From contig NZ_AFRW01000103.1 in NCBI RefSeq assembly GCF_000220985.1, forward strand, positions 1 through 54,667: a DNA stretch of 54,667 nucleotides, written 5' to 3'. The stretch's first letter is position 1; every line of letters begins with the position of its first letter. The translations under genes were made by a program, and so were the position numbers. The notes under the pieces were generated by a model that had not been told where the DNA came from, ran no database searches, and saw nothing but the letters and a program-made list of their open reading frames with translations. Below, piece by piece: positions 1-8,150 of this stretch. This DNA comes from Nesterenkonia sp. F. GTDB lineage: Bacteria > Actinomycetota > Actinomycetes > Actinomycetales > Micrococcaceae.

Positions 1-1
1 G

Positions 2-2110
2 CTGGTGAAGCGCCGCGAGAAGCGGGCGGCGCGGGAGGCCGAGGAACGCGGAGCAGCCGGGGAGTCCGGCACCCCGGCGTCCGACGACGCCGACGCCGCG
101 GCCCCGGCCCAGGAGGTCGCCGAGATGGCCTCGCTGGTCGAGGCGCTGGCCCAGCTGCCGGGGGAGGCCGATCACCCTGACGGCGAGCATCCCGACATCG
201 CAGGCTTCAGCGCCGAGGGCCTGGCCCAGCTGCGCGCGGCCCAGCAGGATCTGCAGCGGCTGCGCGGTGCCGCGGGCCTGGACCTGTCCTCGCTGATCGA
301 GCGAATCATCGAGGACACCGGGCTCGGCGTCGAAGTCCTGACCCGGCCGGGGGAGGAGCAGCATACCGCCACCCGTCAGCTGGACGCGCTGATCCAGCAT
401 GCCGAGTCCTTCGTCGCCCAGGCGCCCGGCCGTGCGGATCTCACGGGTTTCCTGGAGTGGGTCGATGCCGCCGAGGACCAGGAGAACGGCCTCGCCCAGG
501 CGTCGGTGGAGCCGACGCCGGGGGCGGTGCAGCTGCTGACCGTCCACGCCTCGAAGGGCCTGGAGTGGGAGGTCGTCGCCGTCGTCGGCCTGCGCGAGGG
601 CCAGTTCCCCTCGGACAAGGCCGATCACTGGCTGCAGCGGAACGGTCAGCTGCCCGCACCGCTGCGCGGGGACGCCGAGAGTCTGCCGCAGTGGGAGAGC
701 GACCAGGAGACGGTGGCGCTGTGGTCGGCCGCCTCCGGAGAGGCCGCGGACACCGCCTATCGCAAGGCCGAAGCCGAGCGGCTGGGCATCGACGAATCCC
801 AAGTGGCGTCGTATAAGAAGCAGATCAAGGAGTTCTCCCGGCAGGAGGAGCGGCGGCTGGTCTATGTGGCCGTCACCCGGGCGGAGCGGCTGCTGCTGGC
901 CACCGGGGCGCGGTTCTACGGGGCGACCAAGGGGAATCTGCCCTCCGTGTTCCTGCGCGAGCTGGCCGAGGTCGACGGCGTCGAGTGGATGACGGCCGAG
1001 GACGAGACCGGCGAGACCCGGGAGCTGCGGCTGCCCGACGAGGTCGCCGATCCGCTGCTCGAGGAGTCGTCCGACCCCGACGACGAGGCGGTCGCCAAGG
1101 AGTTCACGAACGAGCCCAACCCGCGCGGGACGGAGAAGCTCGGCGTCGACTGGCCGATCGATCCGCTGGCGACCACGCCGGTGCGCCGCTATGTGGAGCG
1201 TCGCTTCGCCGACCAGCCCTGGCGCGCCCCGGAACTGGAACCGGTGGACGACGGCGAGCTCACCCCGATCACCCGTCGACCGGCAGTCGAGGCGAGCCTG
1301 GAGGCAGTGCGTCGGGCCGTCGCCGAGGGAGTGGAGCCGGATCCGGCCAGCGAGGTGGAGCAGGAAGCCCAGTGGGTGGTCGACCGGTTCCTGACTGCCC
1401 GGCGGCCCATCGGCCGGCCGCAGATGCCGCAGAACCTGAGCACCTCACGGTTCGTGGAGCTGGAGAAGGACAGCGCCGACGTCGCCCAGCAGTACCTGCG
1501 CCCGGTGCCGAAGAAACCTTCTTACGTGATGCGTCGCGGCACCGCGGTGCATGCCTTCATCGAGGACTTCTACGGGCACAAGGCCGGCCTCGACGGCGTG
1601 GAGGATCCGCTGGAGGGCGATCAGCACCTGGACGAGGCCTTCGGCATCGCTGAGGTGCGCGAGGCCCTGGAGGTCTCGCCGTGGGGGGAGCGGCAGATGG
1701 CGGCGATGGAGATCGCGATGAAGACGTCGCTGGACGGAGTGACCATCAGCGGCCGCATCGACGCGGTCTTCGGCACCACCGCCGACGGCGACGACGTGCT
1801 CACCGAAGACTTCGACCGGTGGCAGATGCTGCCCCGCGACGAGCGCAACGCGCTGATGAGCCGGTGCAGCTGGCACCTGGTCGACTGGAAGACCGGGCGC
1901 GTGCCGAAGGGCGAGGACCTGCGGAACAAGCAGCTGCAGCTGGCGATCTACCGGCTGGCCTTCAGCCTGAACTACGGCGTGGACCTGCGGCAGATCGAAG
2001 CCTCGTTCTACTACGTGGACCATCAGACGCCGGTGCACGCGGAGAACCTGCCCGACGCCGAGCAGCTGCGGTCGGTGATCCGCTCGGCGCGGCGACACTT
2101 CGCGGAGTGA
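2..2110 (+). CDS. adnB: AdnB-type helicase-nuclease, 3' part (5' end outside window)
   Basis: This is the C-terminal part of a UvrD/RecB-like ATP-dependent helicase with a C-terminal RecB-family nuclease. The frame is open to the window edge, so the Walker A half is missing. Helicase motif V (LLTVHASKGLEWEVV) and motif VI (ERRLVYVAVTRAERLLL) are clear. Near the end lie GTAVHAFIEDFY and HLVDWKTGRVP, the D-x(n)-DWKTG core of a PD-(D/E)XK nuclease. In actinobacteria the AdnAB heterodimer resects double-strand breaks in place of RecBCD. AdnB rather than AdnA is chosen because the phosphotransferase, nudC and uvrD2 follow in the order seen around mycobacterial adnB, here interrupted by the defence island. 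The gene ends 15 bp before the convergent vsr gene. Confidence 0.85.
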   Translation: MVKRREKRAAREAEERGAAGESGTPASDDADAAAPAQEVAEMASLVEALAQLPGEADHPDGEHPDIAGFSAEGLAQLRAAQQDLQRLRGAAGLDLSSLIERIIEDTGLGVEVLTRPGEEQHTATRQLDALIQHAESFVAQAPGRADLTGFLEWVDAAEDQENGLAQASVEPTPGAVQLLTVHASKGLEWEVVAVVGLREGQFPSDKADHWLQRNGQLPAPLRGDAESLPQWESDQETVALWSAASGEAADTAYRKAEAERLGIDESQVASYKKQIKEFSRQEERRLVYVAVTRAERLLLATGARFYGATKGNLPSVFLRELAEVDGVEWMTAEDETGETRELRLPDEVADPLLEESSDPDDEAVAKEFTNEPNPRGTEKLGVDWPIDPLATTPVRRYVERRFADQPWRAPELEPVDDGELTPITRRPAVEASLEAVRRAVAEGVEPDPASEVEQEAQWVVDRFLTARRPIGRPQMPQNLSTSRFVELEKDSADVAQQYLRPVPKKPSYVMRRGTAVHAFIEDFYGHKAGLDGVEDPLEGDQHLDEAFGIAEVREALEVSPWGERQMAAMEIAMKTSLDGVTISGRIDAVFGTTADGDDVLTEDFDRWQMLPRDERNALMSRCSWHLVDWKTGRVPKGEDLRNKQLQLAIYRLAFSLNYGVDLRQIEASFYYVDHQTPVHAENLPDAEQLRSVIRSARRHFAE

Positions 2111-2125
2111 GGGAGGCGGTCCGGG

Positions 2126-2566
2126 TCAGCCGGCCGGGCCGTCCAGAGCGCGTTCGACGGCGGCGGCGATGTGCTCCGGGTCCTCGTGCTCCCAGAAGCG
2201 CAGCACTGTCCAACCGGCCTCCTGCAGCAGGAGTGTCGTCTCGGCGTCGCGCTCCCGGTTCCGCGCGATCTTGGCGGACCAGTAGTCGACGTTGCTCTTC
2301 GGCATGATGAAGTGCTCCGGACAACCGTGCCAGTAGCAGCCGTCGATGAGCACCGCGATCTTCTTCCGGGCGAAGGCGAGATCGACGCTGCGCCGGCGGT
2401 CCTGGGGGAGCGGCCGGTACGAGACGCGGTACCGCCGGCCCCGGGCGTGGAGCAGGCGGCGCACCGCGAGCTCGGGCTTGGTGTCCCGGGCGCGATTGGC
2501 GCGCATGGTCAGTCTCGCGTTCTCCGAGGAGGCCCAAGAGCCCACGATGCGTGTCCTTCGAGACAT
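2126..2566 (-). CDS. vsr: Very-short-patch mismatch endonuclease Vsr
   Basis: Vsr nicks 5' of the T in T:G mismatches that arise when 5-methylcytosine deaminates, so it protects the sites of a C5 methyltransferase. The 146-aa protein has the family signature RDTKPELAVRRLL (catalytic-region Glu32), VDLAF (metal-binding Asp62) and DGCYWHGCPEH with His80 and His85, matching the DGCFWHGC-x2-H core of the family. Length is normal. It is divergent from the restriction gene, with the two starts 68 bp apart, and lies two genes from a C5 methyltransferase, its expected functional partner. The start has no strong ribosome site; a shorter start at Met21 (just before RANRARDTKPEL) would also keep the whole domain. 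Confidence 0.93.
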   Translation of the reverse strand: MSRRTRIVGSWASSENARLTMRANRARDTKPELAVRRLLHARGRRYRVSYRPLPQDRRRSVDLAFARKKIAVLIDGCYWHGCPEHFIMPKSNVDYWSAKIARNRERDAETTLLLQEAGWTVLRFWEHEDPEHIAAAVERALDGPAG

Positions 2567-2585
2567 GTTCGTCGCTGGTCATGAC

Positions 2586-2596
2586 TAGGGTATAGG
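2586..2596. promoter_or_regulatory. Candidate overlapping divergent -10 boxes for vsr and the restriction gene
   Basis: In the 68-bp gap the + strand reads TAGGGTATAGG, giving TAGGGT or TATAGG as a -10 box for the restriction gene. The opposite strand reads TATACC over the same bases and could serve vsr. No clear -35 element is visible on either side. If both are used, polymerases compete for the same DNA. A strong Shine-Dalgarno AGGAGGT (2620-2626) lies 8 nt before the restriction-gene ATG. Confidence 0.35.
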
Positions 2597-2634
2597 TACG
2601 TCAATGCTCACGTCTCTCCAGGAGGTCCTGGACT

Positions 2635-4317
2635 ATGCCAAAGCCCTATTGGTGGATCACTCGACCCCACCGAAAGCCTGTCAACGTTCCCCAGTCGTTG
2701 GCGGCTTTCGCCGGCGTCGCTTCCGGGCAGAAGTGGTCCGGGAACCGAGAACTGCAGATGGCCTACGAGAATCGTCTCGTCGAGCTGGGTCTGAAGCGCC
2801 AGGGGGAGTACACAGAGAGAGCCCGCGGTCGAGGCGGAAGCGGGGGCCGTACCCACGCCGCCTTGCTCTACAGCCTCGGGCTCTTCTTCCACCACCAGGA
2901 CTCGCCGGACTCGAGGGAGGAAATCCACCTGACCCTCGCCGGACAGGCCCTGGTTGACCAGGAAGATGCACTCCCCATTCTCCGCAAACAGATCCTCGCG
3001 TATCAGTTCCCGTCGGCGTTTTCCATCGCCCAGAACGTAGATCGCATCTTCAAGCTGCGCCCATTCGTGGCCCTGCTCAAGTTGCTGAAGCATCCGAAGA
3101 TCGAAGGATATCTGACCGACCGGGAGATCGCATCCTGCGTGATCCCCTATATGACATCTCATACAGATCGGGCCGTCGATCAAGCTGCAGTACAGATCCG
3201 CGAATTCCGGCTTCACGACACCACGACTCTGGAAGAGTCCTTTGCGAGGAAGTTCGCGTCGCCGAGGTCTAAGAAGGACTGGACGGCGGACAAACTCATC
3301 GAAGGTGGCGGCACGCTCGGAGATATCGCTGACACCTTCGTCCAGTGGCTTCGTTACATCGGTTATGCGGTGCCTGCACCCGGCGAGGTATACGGCGCGC
3401 GGGAGCGGACGGTCACGGCTTTGAACCCAGAACTGGTGAAGGAAATCGACCAGGTCGTCGACGAGTGGGGGGCCAAACCCCTCGAGACAATGTACGAGCC
3501 TGAGAACGACAAGTTCGCACTCGCGGAATCGAAGAAAGCGTTCCAGCGGGGATATGGCGTCAAGGTCGGTATGACGAAGGACCAGCGACTGGTTCGTGAC
3601 ATCAGGGGTCGCAGCGAGACCGATCGCAATCACGCACTCGTGACGGGGTCGCTGGCGCGTCTGTACGAGACCGAGATGGTCACGGAAGTGACGGACAAAG
3701 TGATCGATGCCGTAGTGAATCATTGTGGGCTGGACCGTCAGACCGTAGCTAAGACGCTGGCGGCAATCATCAGTTCTCCGGCAACCGGCAAGAGTGCGTT
3801 TCTGGACCGATACGAACAGATGGCCTATCGAGGGACTGAAGAGGCGATCACGTTCGAGAAAGCCACGGAGACCGTCCTCAGCGAGGTCTTCGGTCTCGGT
3901 GCCGAACACGTCGGCCAGGCGGGGACGGTCCCCGACGTCGAAGTGTGGTCAGACTCCTGGGGCGGCATCATCGATACGAAGGCCTACGCCGCGTACGACC
4001 TGCCTCACGATCACCAGTTGCGAATGCATGCAGACTACGTCCCCGACTACGCCGCTGGAGTGGAAGGGCGCCCTCTACGCTTCTTCATGTACATCGCAGG
4101 AGGCTTCGTGCCCAGCTTCGATGGGAAGCTCCGAAACGTCATCGACAAGGCCGGGATCGCAGGTTCTGGTATTTCGATCCGGGCGTGGCGGAACCTCATC
4201 CACGAGTACCCGGAATCGGCAATGACACATGACGACCTCCTGGAGCTCTGGTCTTTGGGACGTGAGATCACGGTCCAGGACGTCGCGGAGGCCCTGGGGA
4301 GCGCCGATCAGTCCTGA
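2635..4317 (+). CDS. AlwI-family type II restriction endonuclease
   Basis: A 560-aa protein resembling the AlwI/PleI/MlyI/BstNBI group of type IIS and nicking endonucleases. Family hallmarks are YWWITRPHRKP at the N-terminus, KWSGNREL (34-40), SGGRTHAALLYSLGLFF (69-85) and LTLAGQALV (99-107). The C-terminal nuclease part holds FEKATETVLSEVFGLG (from 407), PDVEVW (Asp434) and GGIIDTKAY (Asp447, Lys449), which looks like the acidic cleft of this family. The start is fixed by AGGAGGT 8 nt upstream. It converges on the methyltransferase gene with a 10-bp tail-to-tail overlap. GC is visibly lower than in the flanking core genes. The recognition sequence cannot be read from the protein; known relatives cut GGATC or GAGTC. 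Confidence 0.88.
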   Translation: MPKPYWWITRPHRKPVNVPQSLAAFAGVASGQKWSGNRELQMAYENRLVELGLKRQGEYTERARGRGGSGGRTHAALLYSLGLFFHHQDSPDSREEIHLTLAGQALVDQEDALPILRKQILAYQFPSAFSIAQNVDRIFKLRPFVALLKLLKHPKIEGYLTDREIASCVIPYMTSHTDRAVDQAAVQIREFRLHDTTTLEESFARKFASPRSKKDWTADKLIEGGGTLGDIADTFVQWLRYIGYAVPAPGEVYGARERTVTALNPELVKEIDQVVDEWGAKPLETMYEPENDKFALAESKKAFQRGYGVKVGMTKDQRLVRDIRGRSETDRNHALVTGSLARLYETEMVTEVTDKVIDAVVNHCGLDRQTVAKTLAAIISSPATGKSAFLDRYEQMAYRGTEEAITFEKATETVLSEVFGLGAEHVGQAGTVPDVEVWSDSWGGIIDTKAYAAYDLPHDHQLRMHADYVPDYAAGVEGRPLRFFMYIAGGFVPSFDGKLRNVIDKAGIAGSGISIRAWRNLIHEYPESAMTHDDLLELWSLGREITVQDVAEALGSADQS

Positions 4318-5432
4318 GGGATGAGATCTGCCAACGACGGATCGACTGATGAGTAGGGTTCCCCGGCGAAGGAATCCAGGATAGCTTCGAAGATGACCTG
4401 GGCCCCCTGCGGGGGGACCGCCATGCCGATCTGCTTGCGTACCGATTCCTTGGAACCGAGGAACTCGAACGTGTCGGGAAACGTCTGCAGGCGGGCGCGT
4501 TCACGATTCGTCAGAGCCCTCGGTTCGGACCAGTGATAGATGTGCGTGCCTCCGCCGCCCGAGCCGGTGACAGTATAGGCCGGTTTGTCCGGATCGAGGC
4601 GGCGATAGATCGATGACAGGCGCGTCTTGGTCTTGATCTGCAGATGCTCCGGCATATCGCCGATCCATGCATTGCCGCCAGGTGGAATGTGCCCCAGCCG
4701 CTCTACGACGACCTCGGACTGCCTGGTCGCTTCCTGGTTGGGCGCATCTGGATCGATGTTGGCAAGCGCCGTGCGAGCCGTGACATCCACGTCCGCGAAA
4801 CGCTTGGGGTCGGGGACCTCGAACTCGACGTTGAGGTCCGACCGGATTCCGACGACGATCATCCGGTGCCTCGCCTGAGGAACACCGTAGTCCTCAAAAT
4901 GGTAGTAGTGTGGGTAGATGCGGTAGCCGGCGTCCTGCATGTCCTTGAAGATGCGCTTCAGAGCCGCGCCCCCGTTGGCCCGAATGCCTCCGACGTTCTC
5001 TGCCAGGAACCAGTCCGGTTGGAAACGCCGCAACGCCTCGACTCCGTATGTATAGAGAGGGCCGAACTCTCCGTCGAAGCCCTTGCGCTCGCCGACAGCA
5101 CTGAAATCATTGCAGGGGAAGCCGAAGGCGAGGCCGTCGATATCTCCGAGTTCGGCCAGCACGTCGTAATCAAGAGTCCGGATGTCCGCGTTCACGACTG
5201 ACGGGTCGTCCTGGGTTCCGCACACGTTGTACGAGTACGTCCGGCACGTGTCGGCGTCGTAGTCCGTGGCCCATTGGTGAACGATGCGCTGTCCCGGCCG
5301 AGAGGCTCGCTTGGCTGCCAGGCCCAGACCGCCGGGTCCGGAGAAGAGCTCGCCGAATCTGAAAGTCCTCGTCGAACTCTCCTGCCCAACGGTCGTCGTG
5401 GGGGAGGCATGAGGTTCCACGATAGTTGTCAC
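4308..5432 (-). CDS. DNA (cytosine-5-)-methyltransferase of the RM system
   Basis: A 374-aa m5C methyltransferase that should protect host sites from the neighbouring endonuclease. Motifs are in canonical order: I FGELFSGPGG (26-35), IV GFPCNDFS with catalytic Cys107, VI ENV (145-147), VIII QARHR (186-190), a short target-recognition region, IX around PAYTVTGSGGGG (284-295) and X QIGMAVPP (334-341). I chose GTG at 5432 because GAGGAG (5443-5448) sits 10 nt upstream. The same frame is open to 5672, but those residues look non-coding and precede motif I without similarity to the family. It overlaps the 3' end of the restriction gene and lies 384 bp downstream of the RloC-like gene on the same strand. 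Confidence 0.93.
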   Translation of the reverse strand: MTTIVEPHASPTTTVGQESSTRTFRFGELFSGPGGLGLAAKRASRPGQRIVHQWATDYDADTCRTYSYNVCGTQDDPSVVNADIRTLDYDVLAELGDIDGLAFGFPCNDFSAVGERKGFDGEFGPLYTYGVEALRRFQPDWFLAENVGGIRANGGAALKRIFKDMQDAGYRIYPHYYHFEDYGVPQARHRMIVVGIRSDLNVEFEVPDPKRFADVDVTARTALANIDPDAPNQEATRQSEVVVERLGHIPPGGNAWIGDMPEHLQIKTKTRLSSIYRRLDPDKPAYTVTGSGGGGTHIYHWSEPRALTNRERARLQTFPDTFEFLGSKESVRKQIGMAVPPQGAQVIFEAILDSFAGEPYSSVDPSLADLIPQD

Positions 5433-5816
5433 GGTGGTCTGTCTCCTCGGTCCGATGCGGTCACGCCGCGGGTGCGGCGGTGCTAGCTTCCAGCTTACTG
5501 AGCGAAGCGCGTCATTGCAGCTCGTGCCCTGGTCTGGCTCAGGTGCTGTCTCAGCCCAAAGCGGGTTGCGTGCTTCTCGCGCAATCAGTGGCAACTGCAG
5601 AAGCATGCAAGTCTGTGCAGTGTACCTGTTCCGAATATATGTTCGAGCTCTGACATGGGTGTGACCAACCACAGTCGCTAAGATCGGTGGTCGGCGGTTG
5701 CTGGTAGCAGGCGTGATGGTCCCTGCCTGTCTGGCCTCGAGCCTCGAAGATCAAGGGCCGCGTTCCTTGGGGGTTCCTGTTCGACCCGGGGTTGATAGTC
5801 GGAGCTGTCGCCAAAG
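5433..5816. other. 384-bp intergenic region of the defence island
   Basis: No gene with family resemblance or a convincing ribosome site is visible. The reading frames here look like chance frames of low-GC DNA. It carries the methyltransferase Shine-Dalgarno at its left end and an SOS-box-like palindrome at 5631-5646. No clear terminator follows the RloC-like gene, so read-through into the methyltransferase is possible. A short controller (C) protein, common in type II systems, was looked for and not found. Confidence 0.5.
5631..5646. promoter_or_regulatory. SOS-box-like palindrome with possible -10 (LexA operator candidate)
   Basis: The sequence CCGAATATATGTTCGA differs from the actinobacterial LexA operator pattern TCGAAC-N4-GTTCGA at two positions (first base, and T for C in the left half). 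On the minus strand it contains TATATT, a plausible -10 hexamer pointing at the methyltransferase gene about 200 nt downstream. A repressor bound here would cover that promoter. No good -35 is seen. LexA control is an inference from the motif alone. Confidence 0.4.
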
Positions 5817-8138
5817 CTATGATTGTCCGCTGACCTTGTCCATCGGTCCCTGCGGGAGCATAGTGGGATCAACGTCCGTAGCTGTGCACATGCGCTCAAA
5901 ATGCTCTCCGTCGACTTCTTTCAGGAATTGCATGCAGCGCATGATCTGGCCGTGCACAGTCCGTGCATCGAGCACATCGACACTCTCGTTGCCTTCGCCG
6001 TGCGAAAATCGGTTGCAGAAGTCGTATACATCACGGTACGGCTCGCCGTCCTGGGCTCGGACTAGTTCCTCAAGTGCTTGGAGGAAGTTGGTCCGGTGGG
6101 GCGCCTTGTAGCTCGCAAAGATCTCGAGAACTCGGCGGCTCGCGTTCGGCAACAAGAAGAGGCGCTCGTGGTCTTTTGGATTGGCTATTCCCGTCATGAC
6201 CATCGAGAAGAGGTAGGCGTACTCGGAGATATTGTTGAGCAAAAATCGCGGAAGCTTGTCGAACTGTGATCGGCGCTGTCCGCCAATAACGTCGGCATAC
6301 ATTTCTAGGAATGACACCTTGGGAAATGTTGACTCATTCGAGTTTCCCTGGTCTATTTTTTTCATGGACTTTCCCCAAGTATTGTTTTGGGACTTGAGGA
6401 ACAGTCGAAGTAGGTTGAAATCGTGCGTTAGCACAATGTACTGACCGAATCTTTTGAGTTTGTCTACAAGCCACTGATGTGTGGAGAATAGTGATTCACG
6501 GTCGAGGGAGCTGGATGGATCGTCGATGACCACGATCCGCTTCGACGGGTCCCCACCAGGGGTCTGCTCGTCCTCTAGCTTTCGCAGGAAGTAGAGCAAT
6601 GAGAGGGTTGTTCGCTCACCATCACTGAGGTTCGATGCGGCATTGACGCTTCGGCGGCACTCGTACGACTTCCCGTCCTCAGTCACGGTCACGCTGAGGT
6701 GGCCATTGCCGTAGACGCGGGATAGATCGCGAGTGAGAGTGTCGGCCATGTCCTTGGTCGTGAACATTGCCTGACGAACCTCATTGAGTTGGCGCTCTGT
6801 CTGTTCCGCAGTCTGCGTGCATGCCGAGCTCCTGAATGCCAGCTCCTGGGCCTGCCCTTCAAGTGTGCGGAAGGCCTCGGCCTGTGTGCCAACCAGGTGA
6901 TCCATGACCGTTCGTGTCCGCTCGGCGGTCATCTCCCTGTGGTGATTCGCCTGCTCGTTATGTCGGGCTACTGCTTGATTGAGCGTTGCAGTGGAAAGCG
7001 CACTAAGGAGAACTGACCAGTCGGGAGCTTCGGGGGCTGCGCTTGGGTCGTCAGCTTTGATGGCGAGAGTCGTTTCAATAGTCTCCAGAACGTCGAGCCT
7101 TTTTCCTGCCTCTTTCTCCGTGTTCTTCCATGCTTCCTCGTACGCCGGTTTTACATCACCAGCCAGGCTGTCAGTGGCGGGCAATTTGGAGAGCCAAGCA
7201 GAGAGCTGCTGCTTCTCGCGAGTGACAGCCTCTATCAGGGTCTTGGTTCTGCCCCGGATTCTGAGCCAGCTCTCGTCGAAGTGGCGGGCCAATTGCGTAT
7301 GCCGCTCGTTGGTTATCTCCCCAGCGCAGAAGAAGCAGTGGTCGACCCCTTCGTGGAGCTCAAGTCCATCCTCGACCCATTTTTGGGCCGTTGGATTGTC
7401 TTCTAGGGCCGCAATAGCGGCTCGAGTCGGAGTTTCGGCGAGGAGGTCTGACAGGCCTTGCAATTCGCTTGTGATCCCCTCGGGCGGCGCCGGAACCTCA
7501 GGGATAGGCGTGGGAGCCCGCTCGGCCAGTCGCTTCAAGGCCTGAGCGTGGGCTTTGCTGTCAGGAGCCTCACCCTCGAAGCTGCGAAGGTCGTGTTTGA
7601 CTCTGGCAATCGTGAAGCGGTTCTTTGTGAAGTAGCTGTAGTCGAACTCTTTGAGCTCGGCTACAAGGCGATCCTGGACTGCTCGGGCTAGATTGTCGAC
7701 TTCTGCGTTCGCGGCCTTCCGTCGCTCCTCAGCTTTGTTCGCCTCAGCTAGTCGTTTGTCAATCTCGTCTGTGAGCCGAGTTTCCTCCTCTTTAGCGTCG
7801 ATCGCCTCATGGCCCAGCGTCACAATGGCAGAGGCGCTCTCGCCGTCGAGGAACGCTGACAGGTTCGTTTCCACCCATTTGCGTGTGAAGACCGATATGG
7901 GTGGTGCGGCGATCACTTCTCCTGAATTGATGGTGGTCCGTTTTTTCTCGTGGTCTTCCCATACGAGATCAGTAGGTGACGATCCCTCGGCCAGTTCGAG
8001 CAGTAGCTCAGATAGGGTCGATTTTCCGCTGCCGTTGTGGCCGTAGATTACGGTCCGGCCGCCAAGCGGGAGGTCTTCGGGCCAGAAGTTCTGGTCAAGC
8101 GACCGCCACGGAGCTTTAGGATCAATTCGGCGAAGCAT
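5817..8138 (-). CDS. RloC-like zinc-hook ATPase, candidate tRNA anticodon nuclease (AAA_13)
   Basis: A 773-aa ABC/SMC-type ATPase. Walker A is GHNGSGKST (33-41), the signature LSDGE (504-508), Walker B IVVIDDPSSSLD (535-546) and the H-loop IVLTHDF with His572. Two charged coiled-coil stretches flank CFFC (Cys268, Cys271), which resembles a Rad50-type zinc hook. This layout, with a C-terminal domain, is that of RloC, a relative of the anticodon nuclease PrrC that cleaves tRNA when DNA restriction is compromised. The tail has Arg668-x3-Glu672 and His713 (NRFSHGEG), resembling the PrrC Arg-x3-Glu/His triad as I recall it. Nuclease activity is inference; a plain AAA_13 defence ATPase is the alternative. 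AT-rich codons mark it as acquired. Confidence 0.75.
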   Translation of the reverse strand: MLRRIDPKAPWRSLDQNFWPEDLPLGGRTVIYGHNGSGKSTLSELLLELAEGSSPTDLVWEDHEKKRTTINSGEVIAAPPISVFTRKWVETNLSAFLDGESASAIVTLGHEAIDAKEEETRLTDEIDKRLAEANKAEERRKAANAEVDNLARAVQDRLVAELKEFDYSYFTKNRFTIARVKHDLRSFEGEAPDSKAHAQALKRLAERAPTPIPEVPAPPEGITSELQGLSDLLAETPTRAAIAALEDNPTAQKWVEDGLELHEGVDHCFFCAGEITNERHTQLARHFDESWLRIRGRTKTLIEAVTREKQQLSAWLSKLPATDSLAGDVKPAYEEAWKNTEKEAGKRLDVLETIETTLAIKADDPSAAPEAPDWSVLLSALSTATLNQAVARHNEQANHHREMTAERTRTVMDHLVGTQAEAFRTLEGQAQELAFRSSACTQTAEQTERQLNEVRQAMFTTKDMADTLTRDLSRVYGNGHLSVTVTEDGKSYECRRSVNAASNLSDGERTTLSLLYFLRKLEDEQTPGGDPSKRIVVIDDPSSSLDRESLFSTHQWLVDKLKRFGQYIVLTHDFNLLRLFLKSQNNTWGKSMKKIDQGNSNESTFPKVSFLEMYADVIGGQRRSQFDKLPRFLLNNISEYAYLFSMVMTGIANPKDHERLFLLPNASRRVLEIFASYKAPHRTNFLQALEELVRAQDGEPYRDVYDFCNRFSHGEGNESVDVLDARTVHGQIMRCMQFLKEVDGEHFERMCTATDVDPTMLPQGPMDKVSGQS

Positions 8139-8144
8139 GATTCA

Positions 8145-8150
8145 ATCCTA
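8145..8150 (-). promoter_or_regulatory. -10 box giving a leaderless transcript of the RloC-like gene
   Basis: On the minus strand TAGGAT is followed by 6 nt and the ATG of the RloC-like gene. This fits a TANNNT -10 box with transcription starting at or next to the start codon. No Shine-Dalgarno is present, which agrees with leaderless translation. The -35 region is not recognisable. Confidence 0.5.

Noticed and set aside
2608-3909. 433-codon minus-strand frame inside the restriction gene
   Set aside because: Antisense to a recognised endonuclease; no ribosome site or family resemblance, despite the lower GC of the region.
5433-5672. Upstream extension of the methyltransferase by 80 codons
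   Set aside because: GTG 5432 has a well-placed GAGGAG, and the extension has no similarity to methyltransferase N-termini.
5551-5814. Short minus-strand frame between the RloC-like and methyltransferase genes, checked as a controller protein
   Set aside because: No helix-turn-helix pattern, no ribosome site and composition unlike a C protein.
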